Source: Lysinibacillus parviboronicapiens (lineage in GTDB: Bacteria > Bacillota > Bacilli > Bacillales_A > Planococcaceae). Taken from it: 64,000 bases of DNA. The position numbers and the translations under genes are program-made. The DNA lies in the NCBI RefSeq assembly GCF_003049575.1, contig NZ_PYWI01000012.1, forward strand, positions 62,001-126,000. The letters run 5' to 3'. Under the pieces are notes generated by a model, which was given only the letters and a program-made list of their open reading frames with translations, searched no databases and was not told where the DNA came from. This document shows, in pieces, positions 8,814-18,055 of this stretch. Every line of letters begins with the position of its first letter. Position 1 is the first letter of the stretch.

Positions 8814-9410
8814 TTACTTTATTTCACACAGCCTTTCAATCGAAAAGTGTGTTTCTTGGATTTCTTTAAAAAAATCACCTTTAAAAACTTTATGAAGCAA
8901 AGAATTATAACAATTTTGAGCTTGATTAAATCCTCGATGTAAGTCGCTAGTATGGTTTTCTACCTGCAATGAAATATTGCTAAAATGCTGGGGTAAACCT
9001 TCTACCGCTGTTATTAAGGCTTCCTTATTTTTCATTAAAAGCTGCAGGGCATTTAAAAACTGCACGATTTCCGTTTGCACTTCAATTTCAGGGAGATCTA
9101 CGGTTGCATAATACAAATGTTGCCAATCATTACTTAACTGGTACCATTTGAGAAAATACAGTAGGTAATCACTCAAAATGATGCTTTCATCTGGGATGAT
9201 TGCTACGATATCATTTTTAATGCAAACTTCTGTTTCACATTGGTAGATATTTTTTTCTGTGCTACTCATGCCATTTTTAGCAAGAATGATTGTCTTAGCT
9301 GGTACTTTTACATACTTAAAACGCTTTATATTTGAGAAATAATGCATATTTGGTGCTGATAATCCGGCAACAATTAAAACTATTTCGTTTAATCTATAAC
9401 GTTTTATCAT
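8814..9410 (-). CDS. Type I restriction HsdS-like half specificity subunit (orphan)
   Basis: A 198-residue protein that resembles one target-recognition domain plus one conserved helix of HsdS. It has a KTIILAKNGMSSTEKNIY block, a DYLLYFLKWYQ helix, then LPEIEVQTEIVQFLNALQLL, which matches the LPPLxEQxxIVxxLD pattern of S subunits, followed by a long coiled helix. ATG 9410-9408 is preceded by GAGGG at 8 nt; the GTG five codons earlier overlaps that site. No HsdM or HsdR is in the window. It could be a DNA-binding remnant or work with distant partners. The family call is by eye. Confidence 0.5.
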   Translation of the reverse strand: MIKRYRLNEIVLIVAGLSAPNMHYFSNIKRFKYVKVPAKTIILAKNGMSSTEKNIYQCETEVCIKNDIVAIIPDESIILSDYLLYFLKWYQLSNDWQHLYYATVDLPEIEVQTEIVQFLNALQLLMKNKEALITAVEGLPQHFSNISLQVENHTSDLHRGFNQAQNCYNSLLHKVFKGDFFKEIQETHFSIERLCEIK

Positions 9411-9622
9411 GTTTGTATCCCTCACTTTTATTTGCCTAGTCTACAACATATTTTCTTGAATTTTTTTACATATTTTTATGTATAATTGTTAAATCTCACA
9501 CGGATAAATTATTCCCCCTCTCAATTGTACCACTTTAATGAAACTTTTTCTCTATTATACAAATATAATGGTATATGCATTTTAAATGTTTTTCTCTAGC
9601 TTTTTACATAGAGGTGAATGAT

Positions 9623-10009
9623 ATGTCAGACTTTTTAAAGCTAGTAGGCGAACAACTCCGTATCATCAGATTATCTAAGGGTCTTAGTCAAGAAGAAGTT
9701 GCAGAAAGAACGGGGAAGTTAGGTTTTAGTAAAGGTCGAATCTCAAATATTGAGCATGGTCAATCTAATATCACATTAAGCACATTAGAAATGCTTATGA
9801 AAGCATTAGATATTGCACCTGAAGAACTTTTTAATTTTCAAAAATTATCTGGTGCTACCGATATTGAAGAGAAAAATCTTATGCTCGACATTCATCGCTC
9901 ATTACTAAGAGAGCGTAATTTAGATGAAGTAAAATATGTTGTACGCATAACAAAGGATTTTTTAGATACTGTCGATGCACAATCAAAGAAAAACAGCCCG
10001 AATGGATAA
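9623..10009 (+). CDS. XRE-family transcriptional regulator
   Basis: A 128-residue protein with an N-terminal helix-turn-helix (residues about 8-65: GEQLRIIRLSKGLSQEEVAE, then GRISNIEHGQSNITLSTL) typical of SinR/XRE repressors. A short helical C-terminal part probably mediates dimerisation. ATG 9623 has GAGGTG upstream; the longer frame from 9575 does not. It is divergent from the HsdS-like gene, which it might control. Two AT-rich segments with TATAAT lie in the shared 210-bp region. The target genes are unknown. Confidence 0.85.
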   Translation: MSDFLKLVGEQLRIIRLSKGLSQEEVAERTGKLGFSKGRISNIEHGQSNITLSTLEMLMKALDIAPEELFNFQKLSGATDIEEKNLMLDIHRSLLRERNLDEVKYVVRITKDFLDTVDAQSKKNSPNG

Positions 10010-10036
10010 CAATTCCATTTGAGCTGTTTTTCGTTT
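9989..10036 (+). terminator. Rho-independent terminator overlapping the regulator stop codon
   Basis: The stem AAAAACAGC / GCTGTTTTT (9989-9997 / 10023-10031), with an inner TGGA/TCCA extension, is followed by CGTTTT. The stop codon of the XRE gene (10007-10009) lies in the loop region. Confidence 0.8.
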
Positions 10037-10109
10037 TATATAAATATTCATAATGCTTTTTATGGCAACACTGCTCATGAGATGTATCGGCTTATGTCGA
10101 TAGAGTTAG

Positions 10110-10988
10110 TTATTCCATGCCAAATTTTTGACGATAGCCGCATTTTCTACATAGTTCTTCGACCGCTTCTCGTCTTGAAAAACCATCAACAATATTAGTC
10201 GCACGTTCACCCTCGACGATATCTGTAAATGATGTCTGATTGACATTACCTAAATTGATAACACCCTCTCCATCAAGGCAGCACGGCACAACAGTACCAT
10301 CCACAAGAATCGCAGCTTGGCTACGTAATGCATGACAAAAACCTTTGCCCTCATCCTCAGGCGCAAGTAGACTAGGCCATCTAAACTCATGATCCTGATT
10401 CAAATAAATATTGTTGGCAATTTTCACGCCTTTCCCCGGTTGAACCTCTTCCTCAATACGATAATCAAGTTCATATTCATTTTCTAAGATTTCTAACGTC
10501 TCGCGATTGCGTCTCGCCGCAATATCCGTTACATGTTCCTTTTGTAAATTCCAGAGACGATATGAAATGATGGTATTAAAGTCTTTTGCATCACGAACAA
10601 AATCTAATATGTCACCTAAATATTTCTCACGATTCTCTGAGCCCTCATGACCATCAAAGCTATGTAATGAGAAATTGATTTGGCGTAGCGCAGGTTTTCC
10701 TAATAATTTTTCACGATTCTTTTTAATCAATGTCCCATTGGTTGTAATATTGACCTTAAAGCCCTTGGCATGTGCAGCATCTAATAACTGATCAATGCGG
10801 GGATGCAACAGTGGTTCCCCTTTGACATGCAAGTAAATATATTTAGTATGTGGTCGTATTTCATCAAGGATTTTATTAAATTGCTCTACCTTAATCAGCC
10901 CTTTTGCACGTGCAGTCGGCGGGCAGAAACTACAGGCTAAGTTACAGACACTCGTAATTTCTATATAAACCTTTTTAAATGTTCTCAC
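10110..10988 (-). CDS. Radical SAM protein with SPASM-like C-terminus
   Basis: A 292-residue radical SAM enzyme. The cluster motif is CNLACSFC (CxxxCxxC, residues 15-22), and GEPLLHP is the GGE-like SAM-binding block at about 57-63. The C-terminus carries CCLDGEG and CRKCGYRQKFG cysteines, typical of a SPASM/twitch auxiliary [4Fe-4S] site. Such proteins modify peptides or act as dehydrogenases or maturases, but no precursor peptide is recognisable nearby. The start is GTG 10988-10986; the site GGTGA is modest, but the motif begins so early that no downstream start is possible. The substrate is unknown. Confidence 0.85.
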   Translation of the reverse strand: MRTFKKVYIEITSVCNLACSFCPPTARAKGLIKVEQFNKILDEIRPHTKYIYLHVKGEPLLHPRIDQLLDAAHAKGFKVNITTNGTLIKKNREKLLGKPALRQINFSLHSFDGHEGSENREKYLGDILDFVRDAKDFNTIISYRLWNLQKEHVTDIAARRNRETLEILENEYELDYRIEEEVQPGKGVKIANNIYLNQDHEFRWPSLLAPEDEGKGFCHALRSQAAILVDGTVVPCCLDGEGVINLGNVNQTSFTDIVEGERATNIVDGFSRREAVEELCRKCGYRQKFGME

Positions 10989-11209
10989 CGTTTTTCACCG
11001 TTCCAGTTCTATGTTATTCAAATAATCTTATTCATTTTAACAAATTTTCACGATAGCGAGCAGTTATTCAGCATTTATTTCTCGTACTAGGTTTTAATAT
11101 GACACTTACTTTGAAATATTTCTATGTCAGTACAAGGCTACACGTACAAGTAAGTTCAAGTTAAGTTAATACGTTAGTAATATACCTGGATGAAAGGAGT
11201 AAGCAAACG

Positions 11210-11515
11210 ATGGGATATAAAGATTTCTCGAGGAGAAATAATTCATCAGAAGAACCGGAAAGAGAACATTCAAAAAATCACGCAAAAGATAATATCACGA
11301 TTCATCTCACGTTTAATATTGGAAATACGGATATCCATTTTGAACAAAGAGCTGAGGGTGGTGGACAGATTAATAAAGATGTGGGGACAAATGCCAACCG
11401 AGGTGGGCAAAATGCTTTAAACGGTAGCCAAACAAGAAACCATAATTCTCAATTCGCTGATGGGAATGGTAGAAGTGGCATAGCGGGTAATGACAATGAC
11501 GAAACCGGTGGATAA
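11210..11515 (+). CDS. Hypothetical hydrophilic protein, possibly truncated by an in-frame stop
   Basis: A 101-residue Asn/Gly-rich hydrophilic protein with AAAGGAG 10 nt before ATG 11210. It has a short beta-like segment (NITIHLTFNIGNTDIHFEQR) and a low-complexity tail. The same frame continues after the TAA at 11513-11515 for 38 further codons to TAA 11630-11632. The extra codons are equally hydrophilic, rich in N, Q, K and S, and end KRNTKKKE. This suggests a nonsense change in a 140-codon gene. The family is unknown. There is no signal peptide or membrane segment. Confidence 0.5.
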   Translation: MGYKDFSRRNNSSEEPEREHSKNHAKDNITIHLTFNIGNTDIHFEQRAEGGGQINKDVGTNANRGGQNALNGSQTRNHNSQFADGNGRSGIAGNDNDETGG

Positions 11516-11658
11516 CAAGGAATAAAAGTACGTGATAGCTCAGTAATCGATAGCGACATACATTCAAGTTCCAATCAAAATCAAGAAGAAAACCAAGATC
11601 ATTTAAAAAGAAACACCAAGAAAAAAGAATAAGCGTTATACCCCATTGAATCTAACTA

Positions 11659-11713
11659 GTAAAACTTCTATCTGCAGGATTTAACTTATCTCTCCAACCG
11701 ATAGAAGTTTTAC
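11659..11713. repeat. 14-bp perfect inverted repeat downstream of spoVR
   Basis: GTAAAACTTCTATC (11659-11672) and its exact complement (11700-11713) enclose a 27-nt loop, 3 bp past the spoVR stop. No T-run follows on either strand, so it is not a classic terminator. It may protect the 3' end of the spoVR mRNA or act as a weak bidirectional stop. Confidence 0.7.
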
Positions 11714-11715
11714 AA

Positions 11716-13116
11716 TTATACAGAACGCTTATAATTTTTAGTCCCATCATATGAATATAGTACAGGCTTCGCATCAACACACGTTTCCAAGTGTACTGGG
11801 CGCCCCCATAGTTGATAAATGTAGGGTAAAACATTCTCTAAATAGTGTGGATCAAGCTCCATCCCTTCGTAGCCATGCACCAAATATAATTCACCATTCC
11901 GTAAGTAGTCGCCATTTTTTACGACGATATATGGAAATCCACCATTTACTCGTATGGATACGAGCTGATCGCGCACCATCTCATGGTCTTTATCTGTAAT
12001 GCGGTATTCATTGCCTTTTTTCTGGAACAGATAAAGATCCTCTTGTTTTGCTAAATCCTTCGTTAAGTAATTACGAATAAAAGAAATATCCGATTCAATC
12101 TCTCGCACCTCAAACATTTTCTCACGACCAGAGTTCGGTAGTACACCCAGCTTTGTCATTTCTTCTGTTGGATTATTATAGCGTTGTTCAATATCCTCAA
12201 AAATCTTCAGTCCCAGATAGTAAGGGTTAATAGACGTTTTTGATGGTTGCACAACGCCTGCATTTAATTTAGCATATTCAATCGTTTCTGTTGTAGTGAG
12301 CTTGAGCTCACGCATAATTCGTTGGTGCCAATAAGATGCCCAGCCTTCATTCATTATTTTTGTTTCTAATTGCGGCCAGAAGTACAGCATTTCCTCACGC
12401 ATCATTGTTAAAATATCGCGCTGCCACTCCTCCAGCTCTCGACTATGTTCCTCAATAAATAGCAATATATCTTTTTCTGGTTTTGACGGAAATGGCTTTA
12501 TCTTTCTTCGAATCGGCCTATGCTCTTTTTCCTTTTCATCCAAGCTCCAAAGATCATCATATGGTGACTTTGACGTAATCATTTCTTCTTCGTACTCATC
12601 CTCATCATCCTTAAACAGCTTAGGTCGTACTATGGATGGATCGATATGCTCTTGAATAGCTAACACTGCATCTAAAAACTGTTCAACCTCTTCCTTACCG
12701 TACTCACTTTCATAGCTTGCAATTCGTTCAGCTGTTGCTGTCATGCTCTCGACCATATCTCGTCTTGTGTTGGAAAAGCGCACATTATTTTTGAAAAAAT
12801 CGCAGTGGGCCAATACATGGGCAATGATTAGCTTATTTTGTGTTAATGAATTTGTATCAAGTAAAAATGCATAGCATGGATCCGAGTTAATGACCAATTC
12901 ATAAATTTGACTTAACCCTAAATCATATTGCAATTTCATTTTATGGAATTGTTTCCCGAAGCTCCAATGCGAAAAACGTGTAGGCATACCATATGCGCCA
13001 AATGTATAAATAATATCTGCTGGACATATTTCGTATCGCATCGGGTAAAAATCTAAACCGAAACCTGTCGCAATTTCTGTTATTTCATCAATCGCTCGGT
13101 GAAGCTCATTCTCCAT
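11716..13116 (-). CDS. spoVR: SpoVR family protein
   Basis: A 466-residue member of the SpoVR/YcgB family, needed for normal spore cortex formation in B. subtilis; its biochemical role is unknown. Family blocks seen include [20 protein letters not shown] near the N-terminus, [11 protein letters not shown], the [13 protein letters not shown] segment with conserved His/Glu (looks like a metal site), and [20 protein letters not shown] near the C-terminus. AAAGGAGG precedes the ATG. With yhbH and prkA it forms the gene trio known in many bacteria (yeaG-yeaH-ycgB in E. coli), all minus strand here. Confidence 0.95.
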   Translation of the reverse strand: MENELHRAIDEITEIATGFGLDFYPMRYEICPADIIYTFGAYGMPTRFSHWSFGKQFHKMKLQYDLGLSQIYELVINSDPCYAFLLDTNSLTQNKLIIAHVLAHCDFFKNNVRFSNTRRDMVESMTATAERIASYESEYGKEEVEQFLDAVLAIQEHIDPSIVRPKLFKDDEDEYEEEMITSKSPYDDLWSLDEKEKEHRPIRRKIKPFPSKPEKDILLFIEEHSRELEEWQRDILTMMREEMLYFWPQLETKIMNEGWASYWHQRIMRELKLTTTETIEYAKLNAGVVQPSKTSINPYYLGLKIFEDIEQRYNNPTEEMTKLGVLPNSGREKMFEVREIESDISFIRNYLTKDLAKQEDLYLFQKKGNEYRITDKDHEMVRDQLVSIRVNGGFPYIVVKNGDYLRNGELYLVHGYEGMELDPHYLENVLPYIYQLWGRPVHLETCVDAKPVLYSYDGTKNYKRSV

Positions 13117-13173
13117 TTTCCGCTCCCTCCTTTGGATTTGAATACTCAGTACCCTCCATCATTAATCTACAAA

Positions 13174-14331
13174 TTAAGATCCACTTTTCTGGAAAAAACT
13201 TTTTAGGGCATCATAGACATCGCCCTTTTTTTTCAAAATATGATACCTAAATTTCTCATCTTCGATTTTTTTGTAAGTATACATTAGTGTAGAAAAACGG
13301 TTATGTTGATTTACTTCACCGTATCCAAACATACTTGAAACATCCATTAGCTCTCCAACTAACTTCAAGCACTTCTCATTATCCATCGAAATGTTTTCAC
13401 CGTCCGAAAAATGTACCGGGTAAATATTGTAGCGAGAAGGATTATACTTTTCTTGTATTAGTTCTAGGGCTTTTATATAGGCAGATGAACAAATAGTTCC
13501 CCCACTCTCTCCCTTAGTAAAAAACTCCTCCTCGGTCACCACTTTGGCCTCCGTATGGTGTGCAATAAATTCAATTTCCACTGATCCATACTTTGAGCGT
13601 AAAAATCTCGTCATCCAAAAGAAAAAGCTTCTGGCACAATATTTTTCAAAGGAACCCATCGAACCACTGGTATCCATCATAGCTAGGACTACTGCCTTCG
13701 ATTCTGGCTTTTCTACCTCATCCCATGTTTTAAAGCGCAAATCATCATTATGAATCGGCGTAATTTCTGCTTTCCCCTGCATTGCATTCCGTTTCAGTGC
13801 ATTTAGGATAGTACGCTTCTTATCGACATTGCCCATAAGCCCTTTTTTTCTTATATCATTAAATTCAATTTTTTCGGTTTTAATATCTTGTTTTTCTTTT
13901 TGCTGTAAATTTGGTAGCTCTAACTCTTTAAATAACACATTTTGTATTTCTTCTATGGTTACCTCTGCCTCATAGTAATCTTTACCAGGCTTATCACCTG
14001 CTTCTTTGCCTTGGCCATTACCTTGATTTCCTCTACCTGGTTCACGTGCGACAACATCACCTACATTACTGTCCCCTTGTCCTTGGCCTACATGTTTCGA
14101 GTTATCGTAGTTATATCGAATCTTATATTCATCCAGAGAACGTATAGGTATTTTAATAACCTCGCGGCCATTGGACATCACAATACTTTCTTCGCTTACT
14201 AAATCTGGTAAATTATTTTTAATGGCATCTTTAACTTTTTCCATATGCCGTTGTTGATCTTGGTGCCCTTTACGATGGAGGGACCAATTTTCCTGAGAGA
14301 TGACATATCGTTTATTCTGATTTTCAGTCAT
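13174..14331 (-). CDS. yhbH: Sporulation protein YhbH (DUF444, VWA-like)
   Basis: A protein of about 385 residues closely matching B. subtilis YhbH. It shares [11 protein letters not shown] near the N-terminus, [20 protein letters not shown], the VWA-type metal motif [18 protein letters not shown] and HHTEAKVV. The family works with the PrkA kinase and SpoVR. The start is placed at ATG 14331-14329 because GAGG lies 6 nt upstream; ATG 14337 and GTG 14343 overlap the site. A weak SigE-like promoter (CAATATA...CATAGTAT on the minus strand, about 14365-14395) lies upstream, consistent with mother-cell expression. spoVR follows 57 bp downstream. Confidence 0.94.
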   Translation of the reverse strand: MTENQNKRYVISQENWSLHRKGHQDQQRHMEKVKDAIKNNLPDLVSEESIVMSNGREVIKIPIRSLDEYKIRYNYDNSKHVGQGQGDSNVGDVVAREPGRGNQGNGQGKEAGDKPGKDYYEAEVTIEEIQNVLFKELELPNLQQKEKQDIKTEKIEFNDIRKKGLMGNVDKKRTILNALKRNAMQGKAEITPIHNDDLRFKTWDEVEKPESKAVVLAMMDTSGSMGSFEKYCARSFFFWMTRFLRSKYGSVEIEFIAHHTEAKVVTEEEFFTKGESGGTICSSAYIKALELIQEKYNPSRYNIYPVHFSDGENISMDNEKCLKLVGELMDVSSMFGYGEVNQHNRFSTLMYTYKKIEDEKFRYHILKKKGDVYDALKSFFQKSGS

Positions 14332-14644
14332 TTTCATCCTCACCCATCTATCAAATTTACTTTTTCTATACTATGCTTGTAATCAGCTATATTGCACTTT
14401 TTTTAAAATCAATTACACATTATTGAAATTTTTGCTGGCACTTCATTTTCGCACACATAAACAATGCGTCTGTTTTTCAAATGATGCTCAGCTGCTCGAA
14501 GGAAGTCCCTCATGATGTCAGTCCGGTCGCTAAAGACTCAGGGCGCGGCAAGTTTAGCCTATGCTCCGCTACTTCATTTGGCTTCCTCAAAAATGAATGA
14601 AGATAAAAAGAGTGCCCTAAAAATGGGACACTCCTATTCAGCCT
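14332..14644. other. Gap between prkA and yhbH
   Basis: A 313-bp region. It holds the prkA terminator (14607-14636) and, next to yhbH, a possible SigE-type promoter on the minus strand (a -10-like CATAGTAT). The middle part, with TGCTCAGCTGCTCG-like sequence, shows no ORF or recognisable element. Confidence 0.5.
14604..14636 (-). terminator. Terminator of prkA
   Basis: The stem GAGTGTCCC / GGGCACTC (8-9 bp, one bulge) is followed on the minus strand by TTTTTATC, 9 bp past the prkA stop. It separates prkA from yhbH, so yhbH should have its own promoter. Confidence 0.78.
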
Positions 14645-16540
14645 TTATCGATTCAATAGACTACCTACATATTGCAATAATTCATTTGCGGATGTTGTAT
14701 TATAACCATGTTCGTCAACAAGTCTTGCCACAACTTCATTAATTTTCTTCAACTGCGATTCATCTGGCATTTTAGAAGACGTTGTAATTTTCACAACATC
14801 TTTTAAGTCTGCAAATAGTTTCTTCTGAATCGCTTCTCGTAATCTTTCATGAGAATTATAATCAAATCGTTTGCCATTTCTCGCATACGCAGATATACGG
14901 ATTAAAATTTCCTCACGGAATGCCTTTTTCGCATTTTCCGAAATGCCGATTTGTTCTTCAATTGAACGCATCAATTTTTCGTCAGGATTCATTTCTTCAC
15001 CAGTCAAACGATCAAAAATTTTGTTTTTATTACAAAATGCCTCAACATTATCGAGGTAATTATTCATTAATGTTTTTGCAGACTCTTCATACGAATAAAC
15101 AAATGCTTTTTGCACTTCATTTTTCGCAATGTCATCGTACTCTCTTCTAGCAACTGCAATATAATTCATGTATTTTTCTCGGTCTTCCTGCGAGATGGAA
15201 GCATGCTGATCCAACCCATCTTTCAGTGAACGCAGAACATCTAACGCATTTATAGATGGTATTTCTTTGCGAATAATGGCTGAAGAAATCCGATTAATAA
15301 TATACCGTGGATCAATACCGTTCATGCCTTCGTTTGGAAACTCTTTTTTAAGCTCCTCTAAGTCAACGGAATTAAATCCCTCCACATTTTCTCCGTCGTA
15401 CAAGCGCATTTTTTTAATAAGATCCACACCTTGTTTTTTCGGAACTTCCAGTCTTGTTAGGACCGAAAAGATTGCTGCGGCCTTCAATGCATGTGGTGCA
15501 ATATGAACATGAGCTATATCGCTTTCCTTAATCATCTTTTCATAAATCAGTTCTTCCTGGCTTACTTTCAAATTATAAGGAATCGGCATGACAATAATTC
15601 GAGAATGTAATGCTTCGTTCTTCTTATTAGAAATGAATGAACGATATTCGGTTTCGTTTGTATGTGCCACAATTAACTCATCAGCACTAATTAATGCGAA
15701 TCTCCCCGCTTTAAAATTACCTTCCTGAGTTAGTGACAATAAATTCCATAAGAATTTTTCGTCTAATTTCAGCATTTCTTGGAATTCCATCATTCCTCGA
15801 TTGGCCTTGTTCAGTTCCCCATCAAAGCGATAAGCGCGGGGGTCTGATTCTGACCCAAACACACCAATTGTCGAGAAATCAATGCTGCCCGTCAAATCCG
15901 CGATATCCTGCGATTTTGGATCAGAAGGTGTAAAAGTTCCGATCCCTACTCGTTTGTCTTCCGAAAAAGTAATACGCTCAATGATGACATTCTCAATACG
16001 TCCATCGTATTCCTTTTCAAGACGCATCGTATTTAAAGGCGATAAACTACCCTCTATCCGTATACCATACTCCTCATAAAAATCTTTGCGTAAATGATGA
16101 GGAATCAAATGTAAGGGGTCTTCATGCATTGGACATCCCTTAATTGCAAAGACCGCTCCCTCATCCGTTCGCGAATATTGCTCAAGTCCTCGTTTCAGCA
16201 AGGTTACAATCGTTGATTTACCACCACTTACTGGTCCCATTAGTAGCAAAATTCGTTTCCTTACATCCAATCTTCGTGCTGCAGGATGGAAATACTCCTC
16301 CACCAATCTTTCAATTGCTGTTTCAAGCCCAAAAATTTCTTGACCAAAAAACTGATACATCTTTTGCCCGTCGCGTTCCTCTAAACCTGCACTTTTGATC
16401 ATATTGTAGACGCGTGAATGGGCAGTTTGAGCAACTTCAGGTCTTTCCTTAATAATGCTTAAATAATCTGCAAATGTACCTTCCCACTTCAGTCGATTTT
16501 CTTCTTCGCGATAGCTCATCACTTTGTTTAAAATGTTGAT
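14645..16540 (-). CDS. prkA: Serine protein kinase PrkA, apparent ATC start
   Basis: A 631-residue protein, near-collinear with B. subtilis PrkA (also 631). The P-loop GPVSGGKST is at residues 102-110, followed by CPMHEDPLHLIP, FRAG-like GNFKAGRFALISAD and the C-terminal kinase-like region ending HGYNTTSANELLQYVGSLLNR-like. Alignment of NILNKVMSYREEE with DILKKIEQYREEE puts the initiator at ATC 16540-16538, and GGAGGG ends 6-7 nt before it. In-frame ATGs further upstream (16594, 16606) lack ribosome sites and lie upstream of a SigE-like promoter. An ATC start is therefore proposed; annotation tools will probably extend to 16594 or beyond. Confidence 0.93.
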   Translation of the reverse strand: MNILNKVMSYREEENRLKWEGTFADYLSIIKERPEVAQTAHSRVYNMIKSAGLEERDGQKMYQFFGQEIFGLETAIERLVEEYFHPAARRLDVRKRILLLMGPVSGGKSTIVTLLKRGLEQYSRTDEGAVFAIKGCPMHEDPLHLIPHHLRKDFYEEYGIRIEGSLSPLNTMRLEKEYDGRIENVIIERITFSEDKRVGIGTFTPSDPKSQDIADLTGSIDFSTIGVFGSESDPRAYRFDGELNKANRGMMEFQEMLKLDEKFLWNLLSLTQEGNFKAGRFALISADELIVAHTNETEYRSFISNKKNEALHSRIIVMPIPYNLKVSQEELIYEKMIKESDIAHVHIAPHALKAAAIFSVLTRLEVPKKQGVDLIKKMRLYDGENVEGFNSVDLEELKKEFPNEGMNGIDPRYIINRISSAIIRKEIPSINALDVLRSLKDGLDQHASISQEDREKYMNYIAVARREYDDIAKNEVQKAFVYSYEESAKTLMNNYLDNVEAFCNKNKIFDRLTGEEMNPDEKLMRSIEEQIGISENAKKAFREEILIRISAYARNGKRFDYNSHERLREAIQKKLFADLKDVVKITTSSKMPDESQLKKINEVVARLVDEHGYNTTSANELLQYVGSLLNR

Positions 16541-16573
16541 AGCCTTCCCTCCATTCAGGGCTTGATTTATAAC

Positions 16574-16599
16574 ATAGTATGAAATAAGAGACATTATGA
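16574..16599 (-). promoter_or_regulatory. Candidate SigE-type promoter of prkA
   Basis: On the minus strand TCATAAT (16599-16593) and CATACTAT (16581-16574) resemble the SigE -35 and -10 (CATACAnT). The spacing is short. prkA is SigE-dependent in B. subtilis. If real, the transcript would start near 16567, which excludes the upstream ATG codons. Confidence 0.45.
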
Positions 16600-16879
16600 T
16601 ACCCATTACTTTTTTGCATTCTTTAAATAATCCGATGCATAGTGTTTGAATGATAGCCAAACTACACTCCATACCTAGGTTAGTTCCAAGAACACTTCTG
16701 CTAAAAAATTCATTTCATACCGCTACACAAATCATAGCTAAAAAATCCACCTTGCTTTTTAGTTTGCCTTCAAACTGTTGTAACAAGTGAATCACTAGAT
16801 GATCGTACTTCGTTGGACAAACTATACTTATGAAATAGTTAAATTCGGTTATTCTAACTGTAGAAAGGAGGTTCATTTA

Positions 16880-17875
16880 TTGAGTCGTCGTCATGTTATT
16901 TTCCTTTTAACATTGTTATTCATATGGAGTTTTACTCTACCTATTGTTACATTGGCAAATGAAGAGCACTCTAAAGAGGAGATTTTACAACAACGAATGT
17001 CTTATTATGTACAATTTGATGAATTATTGATTCCATGGCACTTCTTAGCTGCCATCGACCAATACGAACGAAATTTACAGTCGGTCCGCTCAGACATACC
17101 AAAGCGTGAAAGTTATATTGCTATTCAATTTTCTGACGAATATTGGTCAGGTGCATTGAATCCTGTAAAGGAAGATACAATCCCCGAAACCATTAGTTAT
17201 TTCGGAGGGATGGGGCTTGATGGCGATGGTGATGGTATTGCAAGTCCGAAAGATGATGAAGATGTAATATTTTCCATGGCCAGCTATTTAAGTAAGTTTG
17301 GTTCGACGGACGAAGATTTTAAATTAGCGTTATGGGAATACTACAGAAGTGAAGAAGCCGTCAATCAAATCACAACAATATCCACCTTGTATAGGCATTT
17401 TAAAACAACAGACCTTGATGCACATACCTTCCCAATCCCTGTCCGTAACAATTACAGCTTTAGAGGAACTTGGGGCGATAATAGAGGCTGGGGCGGACGA
17501 CGAATACATGAAGGAACCGATATTTTTGCCGGCTATGGTACGCCTGTGCTATCTACTTCCTATGGTGTAGTCGAAGTAAAAGGCTGGAATCAATTTGGTG
17601 GCTGGCGAATTGGCATTCGGGATAATCATAATTCATATCATTATTATGCCCACCTAGGTAGCTTTCATAAGGATATTGAGATTGGAGACATTGTAAAGCC
17701 TGGAACAGTTGTCGGTTATGTTGGAAGCTCCGGCTACGGCAAAGAAGGGACATCCGGAAAATTCCCACCACATCTTCATTATGGCATTTACAAGTTTAAC
17801 GGACGCACGGAATGGGCATTTGATCCATATCCTTCATTACTTCAATGGGAACGACAAGCAAAAAAAGCAAAGTAA
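16880..17875 (+). CDS. lytH: M23 metallopeptidase, LytH-like sporulation L-Ala-D-Glu endopeptidase
   Basis: A 331-residue secreted peptidase. It starts at TTG 16880 with AAAGGAGG 9 nt upstream; the frame upstream to ATG 16799 is not needed. Residues 1-25 are a signal peptide or anchor (RRHVIFLLTLLFIWSFTLP). Residues about 35-190 form a helical lytic-transglycosylase-like region with a GLDGDGDGIASPKDDEDVIF segment. Residues about 215-320 are the M23/LytM domain, with zinc ligands in HEGTD and HLHYG and the GYVGSSG loop. Size and order match B. subtilis LytH (YunA), which trims L-Ala side chains in spore cortex. The symbol is tentative. Confidence 0.75.
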   Translation: MSRRHVIFLLTLLFIWSFTLPIVTLANEEHSKEEILQQRMSYYVQFDELLIPWHFLAAIDQYERNLQSVRSDIPKRESYIAIQFSDEYWSGALNPVKEDTIPETISYFGGMGLDGDGDGIASPKDDEDVIFSMASYLSKFGSTDEDFKLALWEYYRSEEAVNQITTISTLYRHFKTTDLDAHTFPIPVRNNYSFRGTWGDNRGWGGRRIHEGTDIFAGYGTPVLSTSYGVVEVKGWNQFGGWRIGIRDNHNSYHYYAHLGSFHKDIEIGDIVKPGTVVGYVGSSGYGKEGTSGKFPPHLHYGIYKFNGRTEWAFDPYPSLLQWERQAKKAK

Positions 17876-17889
17876 TAAGGAAAACTTTT

Positions 17890-17938
17890 TTAAGGTTGTT
17901 CAATAAGCATGTTCTGCTTATTGAATAGCCTTTTCTAT
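17890..17938 (+). terminator. Terminator of lytH
   Basis: The stem GGTTGTTCAATAAGCA / TGCTTATTGAATAGCC with a 5-nt loop is followed by TTTTCTATTT. Confidence 0.88.
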
Positions 17939-18055
17939 TTACATAAAAAATTATGGATTGTTTATCAACAACTAAACTGTAAAAATTTAACTATGCAACG
18001 ATTTGAAATTTCTCTATACTTGTAATAAATAAATAATTTTAACTGGAGAATGGAT

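Noticed and set aside
8691-8942. Plus-strand ORF after RNase J
   Set aside because: It crosses the probable terminator hairpin and overlaps the HsdS-like gene; composition is non-coding.
16799-16879. N-terminal extension of lytH from ATG 16799
   Set aside because: TTG 16880 has AAAGGAGG at ideal distance and a signal peptide follows directly.
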